A DNA stretch of 64,000 nt, taken from the NCBI RefSeq assembly GCF_000195635.1, contig NZ_GL882637.1, positions 28,818-92,817 on the forward strand, written 5' to 3'. The translations under genes and the position numbers were made by a program. Positions within the stretch are counted from its first letter, which is position 1, and each line of letters begins with the position of its first letter. The notes under the pieces were generated by a model. That model was not told the DNA's origin. It saw nothing but the letters and a program-made list of their open reading frames with translations, and made no database searches. Below are positions 44,968 to 54,411 of the stretch, piece by piece. The DNA comes from Bacteroides fluxus YIT 12057. Its GTDB lineage: Bacteria; Bacteroidota; Bacteroidia; Bacteroidales; Bacteroidaceae.

Positions 44968-45921
44968 ATGAAAAAGACATATCTGTTGCTCCTCATAACC
45001 ATCTTGGCCACTTCCTGCAAACCGGGAGGCAGCCAAACTCAGAACAGCAATGACAGCAAGCCCGTCATTACCGTCACCATCGAGCCTTTACGGTACTTCA
45101 CCGAAGCCATTGCCGGAGACCGCTTCACGGTTGTCAGCATGGTTCCCAAAGGAACCAGCCCGGAAACGTATGACCCTTCTCCGCAGCAACTCGTTGATCT
45201 TGCCCAAAGCAAAGCCTATTTCCGCATCGGCTATATAGGCTTTGAACAGAGTTGGATAGACCGTCTGACGGACAATGCCCCACACTTGCAATTCTTCGAC
45301 ACATCCCAGGGAATCGAACTTATCTACGACGATAGCCATCCCCACCATCATCCGGAAGCTGACGGCGGAGGAGCTTCGGACAAGGCACATAAACATGAGC
45401 ATGCCGGTGGCGTAGAACCACACGTATGGAACTCCACCACCAACGCCCAAATCATCGCCGGAAATATCCTGAGTGCTTTGTGTACCATCGACAAAGCCAA
45501 CGAAAACGCCTATGTAGAACGCTACAACGGCCTCTGCCGACAGATTGAACGTACAGACAGCCTCATCCGCCAAATACTTTCGCACGCTGATACCGACCAC
45601 GCCTTCATGATTTACCATCCGGCGCTTTCTTACTTTGCCCGCGACTACGGCTTGCATCAGATTCCCATCGAGGCCGGAGGAAAGGAACCTTCCCCCTCGC
45701 ATCTGAAAGACTTGATAAACACCTGCAAGGAAGAAAAAGTACGTGTCATCTTTATACAACCTGAGTTTGACCGCCGCAATGCCGACCTCATCGCCCGGCA
45801 AACAGGGACGCAAGTGGTAAGCATCAACCCCCTTTCATACGACTGGGAAACGGAAATGATGAGAATAGCAGAAAGCCTCGCCCCCGGTTCCTCTCCGGAA
45901 GAGAGGAAAGGAAAAGAATGA
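44968..45921 (+). CDS. Zinc-type ABC transporter substrate-binding lipoprotein (ZnuA-like)
   Basis: This metal-binding protein of the cluster A-I family captures zinc or manganese at the inner membrane. It has 317 residues from ATG 44968 (MKKTYLLLLITILATSC, lipobox Cys near residue 17). Metal ligands of the family are seen in ITVTIEPLRYFTEAIAGDRF, VEPHVWNS and YHPALSYFARDYGLHQI. A His-rich loop (HPHHHPEADGG to HKHEHAGG) near residue 125-150 is typical of zinc-specific members. The last 14 residues (APGSSPEERKGKE) are encoded by a dispersed palindrome. The ATPase gene follows after 25 nt; no permease gene is present. Confidence 0.93.
   Translation: MKKTYLLLLITILATSCKPGGSQTQNSNDSKPVITVTIEPLRYFTEAIAGDRFTVVSMVPKGTSPETYDPSPQQLVDLAQSKAYFRIGYIGFEQSWIDRLTDNAPHLQFFDTSQGIELIYDDSHPHHHPEADGGGASDKAHKHEHAGGVEPHVWNSTTNAQIIAGNILSALCTIDKANENAYVERYNGLCRQIERTDSLIRQILSHADTDHAFMIYHPALSYFARDYGLHQIPIEAGGKEPSPSHLKDLINTCKEEKVRVIFIQPEFDRRNADLIARQTGTQVVSINPLSYDWETEMMRIAESLAPGSSPEERKGKE
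45888..45908 (+). repeat. Dispersed palindrome inside the znuA 3' end
   Basis: TTCCTCTC-CGGAA-GAGAGGAA is a near-perfect palindrome of the dispersed family. It encodes the last residues of the substrate-binding protein. Confidence 0.75.
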
Positions 45922-45946
45922 CAGACAATTGTAAACCTAAGGAAAC

Positions 45947-46786
45947 ATGGAAGAAGTACGGAAACCAGACAATAAACAAACTACAGGCGCGCCACAAACT
46001 ACAGACGGAACGTCACCTTCCTCCCCACTTTTCCGGAAAGGGGGCGAAGACGAGGTTTTAATCAAAATAAGAGACCTCAGTGCCGGATACGACGGACGGC
46101 TTGTATTGCGCAATGTAAACCTGAACGTTTACGAACGTGATTTCCTGGGTATCATCGGTCCAAACGGCGGAGGAAAAACCACACTGATAAAATGTATCCT
46201 CGGCCTGTTGAAACCCTCCGGAGGAGAGATTATATGCCGTCCGCTGACAATGGGCTATCTTCCCCAATACAGCAGTATAGACCGCAAATTTCCCATCACG
46301 GTAGAAGAGGTTATCCTCTCAGGGCTTAGCAGCAAGAAATCCCTCACTTCCCGTTTCACATCCGAACACCGTGAAAAAGCCCTTTCCGTCATTGCCCGCA
46401 TGGGACTGGAAGGCATGGAGAAACGCGCCATCGGCGCCTTGAGCGGGGGGCAACTGCAACGCGCCCTGTTGGGACGTGCCATCATCTCCGATCCCGAAGT
46501 CGTCATCCTCGATGAGCCCAGCACCTATATCGACAAACGTTTCGAAGCCCGCCTTTACGAACTGCTGGCGGAAATCAACAAAGATTGCGCCATTATCCTA
46601 GTCAGCCATGATATAGGCACGGTGTTACAGCAAGTCAAGTCCATCGCCTGTGTCAACGAGACATTGGATTACCATCCCGATACCGGAATTACGGAAGAAT
46701 GGCTGGAACGGAACTTCAACTGCCCGATAGAACTATTGGGACATGGAACGTTACCGCACAGAATATTGGGAGAGCACAAACATTAA
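45947..46786 (+). CDS. Metal ABC transporter ATP-binding protein (ZnuC-like)
   Basis: This cytoplasmic ATPase drives metal import. It has 279 residues. The Walker A is GPNGGGKTTLIK near residue 73, the signature LSGGQLQRALLGRAI near 165, and Walker B VVILDEPSTYID near 185, with the switch His in VSHD near 216. The conserved domain begins near residue 38 (LIKIRDLSAGYDG). The first 37 residues, with SPLFRKGGEDE, are not family-like and are partly encoded by a dispersed palindrome at 46021-46049. The partner ZnuB permease is missing downstream, where the SGNH gene starts on the other strand. Confidence 0.92.
   Translation: MEEVRKPDNKQTTGAPQTTDGTSPSSPLFRKGGEDEVLIKIRDLSAGYDGRLVLRNVNLNVYERDFLGIIGPNGGGKTTLIKCILGLLKPSGGEIICRPLTMGYLPQYSSIDRKFPITVEEVILSGLSSKKSLTSRFTSEHREKALSVIARMGLEGMEKRAIGALSGGQLQRALLGRAIISDPEVVILDEPSTYIDKRFEARLYELLAEINKDCAIILVSHDIGTVLQQVKSIACVNETLDYHPDTGITEEWLERNFNCPIELLGHGTLPHRILGEHKH
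46021..46049 (+). repeat. Dispersed palindrome in the znuC N-terminal extension
   Basis: CTCCCCACTTTTCCGGAAAGGGGGCGAAG is related to the CTCTCCGGAAGAGAG family and is translated as part of the non-conserved N-terminus. Confidence 0.65.
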
Positions 46787-46800
46787 AAAAACGGCATATA

Positions 46801-47646
46801 TCAGTCAAAGGAAGCCGGATAAGCAAGTAACTGATACATCAATGCCTTTGCCATTCTGTAATGCCCCTCAGCGTTAGGGTGCAACCGGTCTGTCTCCCCG
46901 TCATGGAAGTAGCGGGTATGTGAATCATTCAAGGGATAAAGCCCACTGATACCATTTAAATCAATAACCGGAACCGCCCATACATTGGCAGCCTCTTTCA
47001 CGGCCTGCACATACGTATCCACATACACACCGTTCTTATTGGGAAAAGCTTCCTCCGGCTGCACGTTCCTGTCACTGAAACGCGCTTTGCCACGATGCAG
47101 AGGAGTCAACATAATGACTTGCTTGTCAGGATAGTTCGTTTTAAGAAAGTCCATGACAAGATTGATCCGCCCCTTAAAAGTAGAGTCGTTCATCACCGGT
47201 TCACGATGCTTGCGCAATTCCATGGAAGGACCGGCTACTTGCGCTTCCTTTTCACCCTCCTTGTACCATTCTCCCACAGGTATGCCTGCATTATAGTCGT
47301 TTGTCCCTGCAAAGATAATAATGGCGTCAATGCTGTCCCCACGTTCTTCCAGCAGGCGGTTGGCCTGTCTCAGGATGCCGTCCATGCGGTTGCCGTTGAT
47401 GGCATAGACAAAAGGTTGCAGCCCCAACATTTCCGCCAGATACTCCCAGTAGCATTTTGTTGTCCCGATACGTTTCTTGTCCGTGATGGAATCGCCCAGA
47501 AAAGCGACGCGCTTGCCTTTCCACTGGCTTTCCATAACGGTAGTTTGTTCCACAAAGTCCCCTCCGGCATAAAGATATCCAAGGGGAAACGCGTCAGCAG
47601 ACAAGAGTAGAGCCGACAACAGACATGCTGATATTTTCCGATTCAT
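46801..47646 (-). CDS. SGNH/GDSL-family hydrolase, secreted
   Basis: This lipase- or esterase-like enzyme of the SGNH fold probably removes acyl groups from glycans. It has 281 residues from ATG 47646 (MNRKISACLLSALLLSADAF, signal peptide); the upstream start at 47706 adds a non-signal stretch. Block I is FLGDSITDKKR near residue 52 (nucleophile Ser), block III IIIFAGTNDYNAG near 112, and block V DRLHPNAEGHYRMAK near 260 (Asp and His). It is transcribed on the minus strand alone, with a hairpin between it and the upstream DUF4091 gene. Confidence 0.92.
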   Translation of the reverse strand: MNRKISACLLSALLLSADAFPLGYLYAGGDFVEQTTVMESQWKGKRVAFLGDSITDKKRIGTTKCYWEYLAEMLGLQPFVYAINGNRMDGILRQANRLLEERGDSIDAIIIFAGTNDYNAGIPVGEWYKEGEKEAQVAGPSMELRKHREPVMNDSTFKGRINLVMDFLKTNYPDKQVIMLTPLHRGKARFSDRNVQPEEAFPNKNGVYVDTYVQAVKEAANVWAVPVIDLNGISGLYPLNDSHTRYFHDGETDRLHPNAEGHYRMAKALMYQLLAYPASFD

Positions 47647-47721
47647 TGCAAAAAAATAATTGATACGACGAACAAAATTACACATTTTCCGCATATTCCC
47701 TTTCAAACAGATACAAAAAAA

Positions 47722-47761
47722 TAAAATCCGGACTCATTATTTATCATGAGCCCGGATTTTA
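47722..47761 (-). terminator. Terminator of the DUF4091 gene
   Basis: TAAAATCCGGACTCAT and ATGAGCCCGGATTTTA form a 16-bp stem with one mismatch. On the minus strand it ends in a run of T (plus-strand A run at 47715-47721). Confidence 0.75.
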
Positions 47762-47778
47762 TTACAAGCAATCTACGC

Positions 47779-49446
47779 TTATTTCGAATTCAGATAAGCA
47801 TTGACTTTCCTTATCTCCTTCTGCAAGGAAGCGCCCTTGATCTTATCATAGGCAAACGGTTGCAGCAACCGGCCGACCATACGTGCCCGGCGCGGATCTG
47901 ACTTCAGCACCTGTATCTTCTCGAACATCTGTATGCCTTCAATCAACTTCTCAAAACGGACGGAAGACTGATTCATTGGATACACCAGATACGTATCACC
48001 TGCGGCCCAGGTACGGAAACGGGTATCTTGATCGGGCGACTCCACCCAACTGTTGTATGCCCAGCGCAGATAGCCGTCCAGCCCACGCTCGGCTGCTATC
48101 AAGCCGAACAAGGAAGCCTCCACAGGCTGCGAAAAGCTGAATGTATTCGGGAAGGCCTCCGCACAACAAGTATAGAAAGTAGTAATCTTTCCTGCCGCCC
48201 TGCGCGTAGCTACCACTCCCTCGGGATATTTATTATCGTAAGGTATGCAGAGGTCGAACAGTTCAGCATTCAAGTCCTCGTGATAATTACCTGCAAGAGA
48301 TATCTTATAGGCAGGATCAGCCTTGCGTATCACCCGTAAGGCAGCCTTCATGCTTTTCTCCGGACGCTCATCCATAGCGATGATGGTTTGCCCGAACCAG
48401 CCCTTCTCTTTAAGGTGTGAAGCAAAAGCCTTCAACTTATTCACCCAATATTCATCAAATTCGGGGCTGTCAACAGCCAGTTTGCGATCCACCATCGAGT
48501 TGGTAGCCTGATCATAATAACGGAAAGTCAGCTCCCAAGGAATAACGGAATAGCAATAGATATAGGGACCGACCCCACAAGACTGCATAAACTCCACCCA
48601 ACGGTCAAATACCGTATAGTCGTACATCCAGGTACCGTCCGCACGCTTGATTTCGGTAATCATGTCCTCGAAATAATCATACGTCTGCCCATTCCAAGGT
48701 TTGTGGGTGATAGTGGCTGTAATGCCGCGCTGCCCGGCTTTTGCCAACCGCTCCATCAACGGGCGCATGGCATCAAAATGTTCTTTGCTCCAAAGGGGTA
48801 CACCGGCCATGCGCGCCACGGAAAAAGGATTCTGCCAGAGATCCAGATGGAACTTCTGCTTAGCCGGTTCGGGCAATGTACGGTCAATTACACGAATGGA
48901 ATAAGGGAGCACGCTGCATACCTTATTGTCATACGTTATGGAAACCGTTCCTCTATACAGTCCGGGAACGGCATCATGCGGAACATCGAAAGTGATCCAT
49001 ACCGGTTGTACGGTCTTTGCCTCATAGCGCAGGGAACGTATCGGCTCTATGCGGTCTGCCACTAAAGATGAATCAAACTGAGTCTTATCGGGGCGATATC
49101 CACACCCTCCTTTTCCATCTTTGTTCAGCTCATCGGTCATCACGTAGCGCAAAAAGCCGGTGGTGGCATCATCTACCCAATGATTTGCCTGAGGCTCCTC
49201 TACGGTAAAACCGACCTCACCGCCGTCTGTGGAAGACCAGAGCAGAATCTTGGCATGCAGGCGTTCTCCACGCCAGGCCGTAAACTTTTGCGTTTTGCCG
49301 TTCCCGAAGGGAGACGGGCACTCGGTTTTACCTACCAGACAGTCGGTAGTACTCCAGGCTGCCTTCAGCGGTCCTTCCGCTGCCGCAATTTCCAGGCAAA
49401 AGGAAAGGAAAAAGGCAACCAGAGAAAAAGAAAATAGTTTCTTCAT
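47779..49446 (-). CDS. DUF4091 domain-containing secreted protein (glycoside-hydrolase-like)
   Basis: This secreted protein has 555 residues. I chose the start at 49446 (MKKLFSFSLVAFFLSFCLEIAAAEG, signal peptide) because the minus-strand -7 box CAAATATA at 49486-49493 lies downstream of the alternative start at 49500. An N-terminal beta-sandwich (about residues 30-190) is followed by a TIM-barrel-like part with the DUF4091 signature region (WVESPDQDTRFRTWAAGDTYLVYPM). Acidic residues in IIAMDERPEKSMKAAL near residue 365 would be candidates for catalysis. The family is found with polysaccharide utilization genes; its activity is not established. Confidence 0.85.
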   Translation of the reverse strand: MKKLFSFSLVAFFLSFCLEIAAAEGPLKAAWSTTDCLVGKTECPSPFGNGKTQKFTAWRGERLHAKILLWSSTDGGEVGFTVEEPQANHWVDDATTGFLRYVMTDELNKDGKGGCGYRPDKTQFDSSLVADRIEPIRSLRYEAKTVQPVWITFDVPHDAVPGLYRGTVSITYDNKVCSVLPYSIRVIDRTLPEPAKQKFHLDLWQNPFSVARMAGVPLWSKEHFDAMRPLMERLAKAGQRGITATITHKPWNGQTYDYFEDMITEIKRADGTWMYDYTVFDRWVEFMQSCGVGPYIYCYSVIPWELTFRYYDQATNSMVDRKLAVDSPEFDEYWVNKLKAFASHLKEKGWFGQTIIAMDERPEKSMKAALRVIRKADPAYKISLAGNYHEDLNAELFDLCIPYDNKYPEGVVATRRAAGKITTFYTCCAEAFPNTFSFSQPVEASLFGLIAAERGLDGYLRWAYNSWVESPDQDTRFRTWAAGDTYLVYPMNQSSVRFEKLIEGIQMFEKIQVLKSDPRRARMVGRLLQPFAYDKIKGASLQKEIRKVNAYLNSK

Positions 49447-50101
49447 AGCATCATCATATATTGAAGGTGAAACAATTGTATTTTGCAAATATACATCCAA
49501 ATTTCCTGCCTTCCAACAAAATTATACATAGATGTATGAAAGAAAAGGAACGAATACCCGTTTCAGAGAATGACAGCCCCTGCTTTTGCCATTCTGACAC
49601 TTTGTATTTTCTATCGCACGAGAATCCCGTATTCACGTCCCGTCGCCTGCATGAAAGGAAACACGAAAGCAGAAAAACGTAAAGTGCAGATTATGAATGA
49701 TATGACATAACTGGCGCTCTTCTAATAAATAAAAATCACACCGCTGAAAGCCTTGGAACACCGAAAAAGCAAAAGCGGAAAAATATACAGGAAACAGCGT
49801 ATCTTTATAAGACAAATATCCACAAAATGTTCTAAATCAGTGCTTACGTCAAACAACGCATGACAGCAAAACCGGCAAAAACATTACTTTTTATCACTAT
49901 AAAAAGGATATCTCTATCTTCCGGCATTCCTTACAGCCATCCACTCAGTTCCCATGCTCGCACGTGCCGGATGCCTTTCCCTTAACCTATCCTAATAATC
50001 CCCCTTATTGTCACTTATTTAAGATAGAATTCATTATCTTTGCCCCGTTTGCGCCAAGCAACTGAAAACAAGAAAAATAACAAATAACGAATTTCATCCG
50101 A
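49447..50101. other. Long intergenic region without a convincing gene
   Basis: This 655-base gap holds the minus-strand -7 box of the DUF4091 gene (CAAATATA at 49486-49493) and the plus-strand box TATCTTTG at 50035-50042 of the DUF2723 gene. Short ORFs on both strands lack family features or ribosome sites. I see no stable long hairpin or repeat. Confidence 0.55.
50035..50042 (+). promoter_or_regulatory. -7 box of the DUF2723 gene
   Basis: TATCTTTG matches TAnnTTTG, 60 nt upstream of the ATG at 50102. No clear -33 box is seen. Confidence 0.5.
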
Positions 50102-53100
50102 ATGAAACAGTACAAAACCGTAAACAATCTCATAGGTTGGATTACATTTATCATTGCAGCAACGGTTTACTGTATGACCATCGAGCCGACTGCAAGTTTT
50201 TGGGACTGCCCGGAGTTCATCACAACCGGCTATAAACTGGAAGTGGGACACCCGCCCGGCGCACCGTTCTTCATGCTAGTGGCCAACCTGTTCTCGCAAT
50301 TTGCTTCGGACACAACAACCGTTGCCAAGATGGTGAACTACATGAGCGCCCTGATGAGCGGTGCCTGCATATTGTTCCTTTTCTGGAGCATCACCCACTT
50401 GGTGCGTAAACTCGTAGTTACAGACGAAAATAACATCACCCGAGGACAACTGGTTACCATTATGGGCAGCGGCCTGGTAGGCGCACTGGCCTACACATTC
50501 AGCGATACCTTCTGGTTCAGCGCCGTGGAAGGTGAGGTATATGCCTTCTCTTCCCTGTTCACCGCCGTCGTATTCTGGCTGATACTGAAGTGGGAAGACG
50601 TAGCCAACGAGCCTCATAGTGACCGGTGGCTGATTCTCATTGCCTACCTGACAGGGCTTTCCATCGGCGTGCATTTGCTGAACCTGCTTTGCCTGCCCGC
50701 CATCGTGCTGGTGTATTACTACAAGAAAGTGCCCGATGCCAACGCCAAAGGCTCCTTACTGGCACTCTTCGCATCCATGGTACTGGTGGCAGCCGTACTT
50801 TACGGCATCGTACCGGGCATCGTGAAAGTGGGCGGATGGTTTGAGCTGCTCTTTGTCAACTCATTGGGCATGCCTTTCAACAGTGGCGTCTTCGTCTATA
50901 TCATTCTATTGGCCGCCTGCCTCATCTGGGGTATATACGAAAGCTACACGGAGAAGAGCAGACAACGCATGGCGCTCTCGTTCATACTGACCATAGCTAT
51001 GCTGGGCATCCCTTTCTACGGCCATGGCGGCAGCGCCGTCATGATCGGCATCATTGTCATCGCGCTGCTGTGGTTATACCTTAACCCCAAGACACAAGGC
51101 AACTTGAAGGAAAAGTTCCGCGTATCGGCGCGCACGCTGAACACGGCATTGCTCTGTACGATGATGATTGTCATCGGATATTCCTCATACGCACTGATCG
51201 TGATCCGCTCCACCGCCAATACGCCGATGGACCAGAACTCACCGGAAGATATCTTCACACTGGGCGAATATCTGGGACGCGAACAGTACGGTACACGCCC
51301 GCTGTTCTACGGACCGGCGTTCTCGTCACAGGTGGCGCTGGATGTGAAAGACGGCTATTGCGAGCCACGCATCTCCTACAACGGGACCAAGTTCATCCGC
51401 AAGGAAAAGGCTACTCCCGATGAAAAAGACAGCTACATTGAGATTCCCGGACGCATCGAGTACGAATATGCCCAGAATATGCTTTTCCCGCGCATGTACA
51501 GCAGTGCGCACACACAGCAATACCTTGCTTGGCAAGACATCAAAGGCAATGATGTGCCTTACGACAAATGCGGTGAAATGGTCATGGTAAACATTCCCAC
51601 GCAATGGGAAAATATCAAGTTCTTCTTCTCCTACCAGCTCAACTGGATGTACTGGCGCTACTTTATGTGGAACTTTGCCGGACGCCAGAACGACATACAG
51701 GGCAGCGGAGAGATAGAACACGGCAACTGGATAACCGGTATCCCGTTCATCGACAACTGGCTGCTTGGCGACCAAAGCCTGGTGCCCCAAGAGCTGAAGC
51801 AGAACAAGGGACATAACGTCTTCTATTGCCTGCCGCTGCTGCTGGGTATCATCGGCCTGTTGTGGCAAGCCTATCGCGGGCAGAAAGGCATCCAGCAATT
51901 CTGGGTAGTGTTCTTCCTGTTCTTCATGACCGGCATAGCCATCGTGCTCTACTTGAACCAGACTCCGAGCCAGCCACGTGAGCGTGACTATGCGTACGCG
52001 GGTTCTTTCTATGCTTTCGCCATCTGGATCGGTATGGGCGTGGCGGGACTGATTCATGCTACGCAGAAATTAATAATGAATAATGAAAGAGTGAAAGCGA
52101 TGACACAGGAAAAGCGCGAGAACCTTTCATTCCTTCATTCTTTCATTCTTTCATCCATCTGTCTCCTTGTCCCCGTGCAGATGGCAAGCCAGACTTGGGA
52201 CGACCACGACCGCAGCGGCCGTTACATGACGCGTGACTTCGGCCAAAATTACCTGATGTCTCTACAGGAAAGCGGTAACCCGGTAATCTTCACCAATGGC
52301 GACAATGACACTTTCCCATTATGGTATAATCAGGAAACAGAAGGTTTCCGTACCGACGCGCGTACCTGTAACCTCTCGTACCTGCAAACGGACTGGTACA
52401 TCGACCAGATGAAGCGTCCTGCCTACGACAGCCCGTCGCTGCCCATCACCTGGGAGCGTATGGAATATGTGGAAGGTACCAACGAATACGTCCCCATCCG
52501 TCCGGACTACAAGAAGAGCATCGACGCCCTCTATGCCGAAGCCGAGAAACAGGCCTTGAACGGAAATCCCGAAGCTTTGGTCAACGTGAAGAAAGAGTTC
52601 GGCGACAACCCGTACGAGCTCAAGAATATCCTGAAAAACTGGGTACGCAACAAGAACCAGGATTTGAAAGTCATCCCCACGGACAGCATCGTCATCAAGG
52701 TGGATAAGGAGGCCGTACGCCGCAGCGGAATGATGATTCCGGGCGACAGCATCCCCGACTATATGAATATCTCGCTGAAAGGCAAACGCGCCCTCTACAA
52801 GAGCGAACTGATGATGCTCGAAATGCTCAGTGAAGCCAACTGGGAACGCCCTGTCTATATCGCTATCAGTGTGGGCAAAGAGAATCAGCTGAATATGGAG
52901 AACCACTTCATACAGGAAGGACTCGCCTATCGCTTTACTCCGTTTGACACCTCCAAGACAGGCGTGACGATAGATTCGGAGAAGATGTACGATAACCTGA
53001 TGAATAAGTTCAAGTACGGCGGCATCGACAAGCCGGGCATCTATATCGACGAGAATGCCATGCGCATGTGCCACTCGCACCGCCGTATCTTCTCGCAACT

Positions 53101-53485
53101 TGTACAGCAGCTGATGAAAGAAGGCAAAAAAGACAAGGCCAAGGCTGCACTGGACTATGCAGAGAAAGTAATCCCGGCCTACAATGTGCCTTACGACTGG
53201 ATGAACGGTGCCGCACAGATGGCAGAGGCTTATTACCAGCTGGGTGAAACAGCCAAAGCGGACGAAATCATGAAGGCCCTTGCCGACAAGGCCGTAGAAT
53301 ACACGACCTACTATCTGAGCCTGGACAACAACCGCTTTGCCATCTCTACCCGTGAATTTGAATATCATTGGGCTGTGCTTGATGCAGAAGTGAAAATCAT
53401 GAAGAAGTACAATTCCAAACTTGCCGGAATCTACGAGCCTAAAGTAGAGGAACTGTATAATATGTATGTGGACCGCATGAAGTGA
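50102..53485 (+). CDS. DUF2723 membrane protein, protein O-mannosyltransferase-like
   Basis: This large inner-membrane glycosyltransferase-like protein has 1127 residues. The N-terminal motif VNNLIGWITFIIAATVYCMTIEPTASFWDCPEFI, with the GT-C-type acidic residue in FWDCPEF (about residue 38) and LEVGHPPGAPFF, belongs to DUF2723, the bacterial TMEM260-like family thought to transfer sugars from a lipid carrier to exported proteins. About 12 membrane helices precede a periplasmic part from about residue 700, and TPR-like helices lie near the C-terminus. Near residues 660-685 a low-complexity inverted repeat (52082-52154) lies within the coding sequence. It may act in protein O-glycosylation, which is inference. 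Confidence 0.87.
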   Translation: MKQYKTVNNLIGWITFIIAATVYCMTIEPTASFWDCPEFITTGYKLEVGHPPGAPFFMLVANLFSQFASDTTTVAKMVNYMSALMSGACILFLFWSITHLVRKLVVTDENNITRGQLVTIMGSGLVGALAYTFSDTFWFSAVEGEVYAFSSLFTAVVFWLILKWEDVANEPHSDRWLILIAYLTGLSIGVHLLNLLCLPAIVLVYYYKKVPDANAKGSLLALFASMVLVAAVLYGIVPGIVKVGGWFELLFVNSLGMPFNSGVFVYIILLAACLIWGIYESYTEKSRQRMALSFILTIAMLGIPFYGHGGSAVMIGIIVIALLWLYLNPKTQGNLKEKFRVSARTLNTALLCTMMIVIGYSSYALIVIRSTANTPMDQNSPEDIFTLGEYLGREQYGTRPLFYGPAFSSQVALDVKDGYCEPRISYNGTKFIRKEKATPDEKDSYIEIPGRIEYEYAQNMLFPRMYSSAHTQQYLAWQDIKGNDVPYDKCGEMVMVNIPTQWENIKFFFSYQLNWMYWRYFMWNFAGRQNDIQGSGEIEHGNWITGIPFIDNWLLGDQSLVPQELKQNKGHNVFYCLPLLLGIIGLLWQAYRGQKGIQQFWVVFFLFFMTGIAIVLYLNQTPSQPRERDYAYAGSFYAFAIWIGMGVAGLIHATQKLIMNNERVKAMTQEKRENLSFLHSFILSSICLLVPVQMASQTWDDHDRSGRYMTRDFGQNYLMSLQESGNPVIFTNGDNDTFPLWYNQETEGFRTDARTCNLSYLQTDWYIDQMKRPAYDSPSLPITWERMEYVEGTNEYVPIRPDYKKSIDALYAEAEKQALNGNPEALVNVKKEFGDNPYELKNILKNWVRNKNQDLKVIPTDSIVIKVDKEAVRRSGMMIPGDSIPDYMNISLKGKRALYKSELMMLEMLSEANWERPVYIAISVGKENQLNMENHFIQEGLAYRFTPFDTSKTGVTIDSEKMYDNLMNKFKYGGIDKPGIYIDENAMRMCHSHRRIFSQLVQQLMKEGKKDKAKAALDYAEKVIPAYNVPYDWMNGAAQMAEAYYQLGETAKADEIMKALADKAVEYTTYYLSLDNNRFAISTREFEYHWAVLDAEVKIMKKYNSKLAGIYEPKVEELYNMYVDRMK

Positions 53486-53534
53486 GCCCTTACCCTCGAT
53501 TATGACATAGTATTCACCAATAAAACCATCCTCA

Positions 53535-53575
53535 AACCTCCCCTCTCTCTTCGGAGAGGGGGCCGGGGTGAGGTT
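53535..53575. repeat. Dispersed palindrome before the deacetylase gene
   Basis: AACCTC/GAGGTT outer arms (53535-53540 and 53570-53575) enclose CCCCTCTC (53540-53547) and GAGAGGGG (53554-53561). The end of the element is about 11 bases before the deacetylase ATG. Confidence 0.75.
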
Positions 53576-53585
53576 CCTTTTAATT

Positions 53586-54242
53586 ATGTTTATAGAACAA
53601 CCTCCCGAGTTTCTTCGTAAACTGTATCCCGGTGCAATCTGGAGGATGAACCCTAATGAAAAGGCTGTCTATCTGACTTTCGACGATGGCCCTATCCCCG
53701 AAGTGACTCCTTGGGTGCTCGACTTACTCGACAAGCACAATATCAAGGCCACTTTCTTCATGGTAGGTGACAATATACGGAAGTATCCCGAAGAATTCCG
53801 AATGGTTGTTGAACGGGGACACCGCATCGGCAATCACACGTTCAATCATATCCGTGGATTTGAATATACCGCCAGAAATTATTTGGGAAATACCGAGCAA
53901 GCGAGAATTTTCATGGAAATGGGCGGTGATATCAACTGCAATGTGGAGAAGGTGTTGTACCCGCTCCTGTTCCGCCCGCCGCACGGCCACATGTTCGCCA
54001 ACCAATATCTCACCCTGAAACAGACTTACCGGATAGTAATGTGGGACCTTGTGACCCGCGATTATAGTAAGAAGCTGCGCGGTCCGCAGGTACTCGCCAA
54101 TGTCATGAGATATGCGCGCAACGGCTCCATCATCACTTTCCACGACTCGCTGAAGTCCTGGGAGAACGGAAACCTGCAATACGCACTGCCACGGGCCATT
54201 GATTTCCTGAAGGAGGAAGGGTATGAATTCAAATTACTGTGA
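53586..54242 (+). CDS. Polysaccharide deacetylase (NodB-like, CE4)
   Basis: This carbohydrate esterase removes N-acetyl or O-acetyl groups from a polysaccharide. It has 218 residues from ATG 53586 (MFIEQPPEFLRKLYPGAIW); the ATG at 53568 lies in the upstream repeat and adds only MRFLLI. The CE4 motifs are complete: YLTFDDGPIPEV near residue 29, the metal site HTFNHIRG near 86, RPPHGHMF near 129, WDLVTRDY near 150, and IITFHDSLKSWENG near 184. No signal peptide is evident, so it may be cytoplasmic or membrane-associated. A strong terminator follows. Confidence 0.92.
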   Translation: MFIEQPPEFLRKLYPGAIWRMNPNEKAVYLTFDDGPIPEVTPWVLDLLDKHNIKATFFMVGDNIRKYPEEFRMVVERGHRIGNHTFNHIRGFEYTARNYLGNTEQARIFMEMGGDINCNVEKVLYPLLFRPPHGHMFANQYLTLKQTYRIVMWDLVTRDYSKKLRGPQVLANVMRYARNGSIITFHDSLKSWENGNLQYALPRAIDFLKEEGYEFKLL

Positions 54243-54323
54243 GCCTCACGAGGGTGCGTCAAAACTCAAATTTCGAAAATAGGAACTTATCATTTGAAAT
54301 CTGAACATATTAAAAGACTAAAG

Positions 54324-54368
54324 AAAGGGTCGTATCATTACTCAATACAGAGCTTGATACGACCCTTT
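54324..54368 (+). terminator. Strong terminator after the deacetylase gene
   Basis: AAAGGGTCGTATCA (54324-54337) and TGATACGACCCTTT (54355-54368) pair perfectly over 14 bp. T runs on both sides suggest it may serve either strand. Confidence 0.8.
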
Positions 54369-54411
54369 TAAGTGTTATAGTTATAAGCTGTAACTTTGGG
54401 GAGTGGTCATT

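Noticed and set aside
49461..49682. Small plus-strand ORF of 73 residues in the long gap
   Set aside because: There is no ribosome site, no promoter box in a suitable position and no recognisable feature; it overlaps the DUF4091 promoter.
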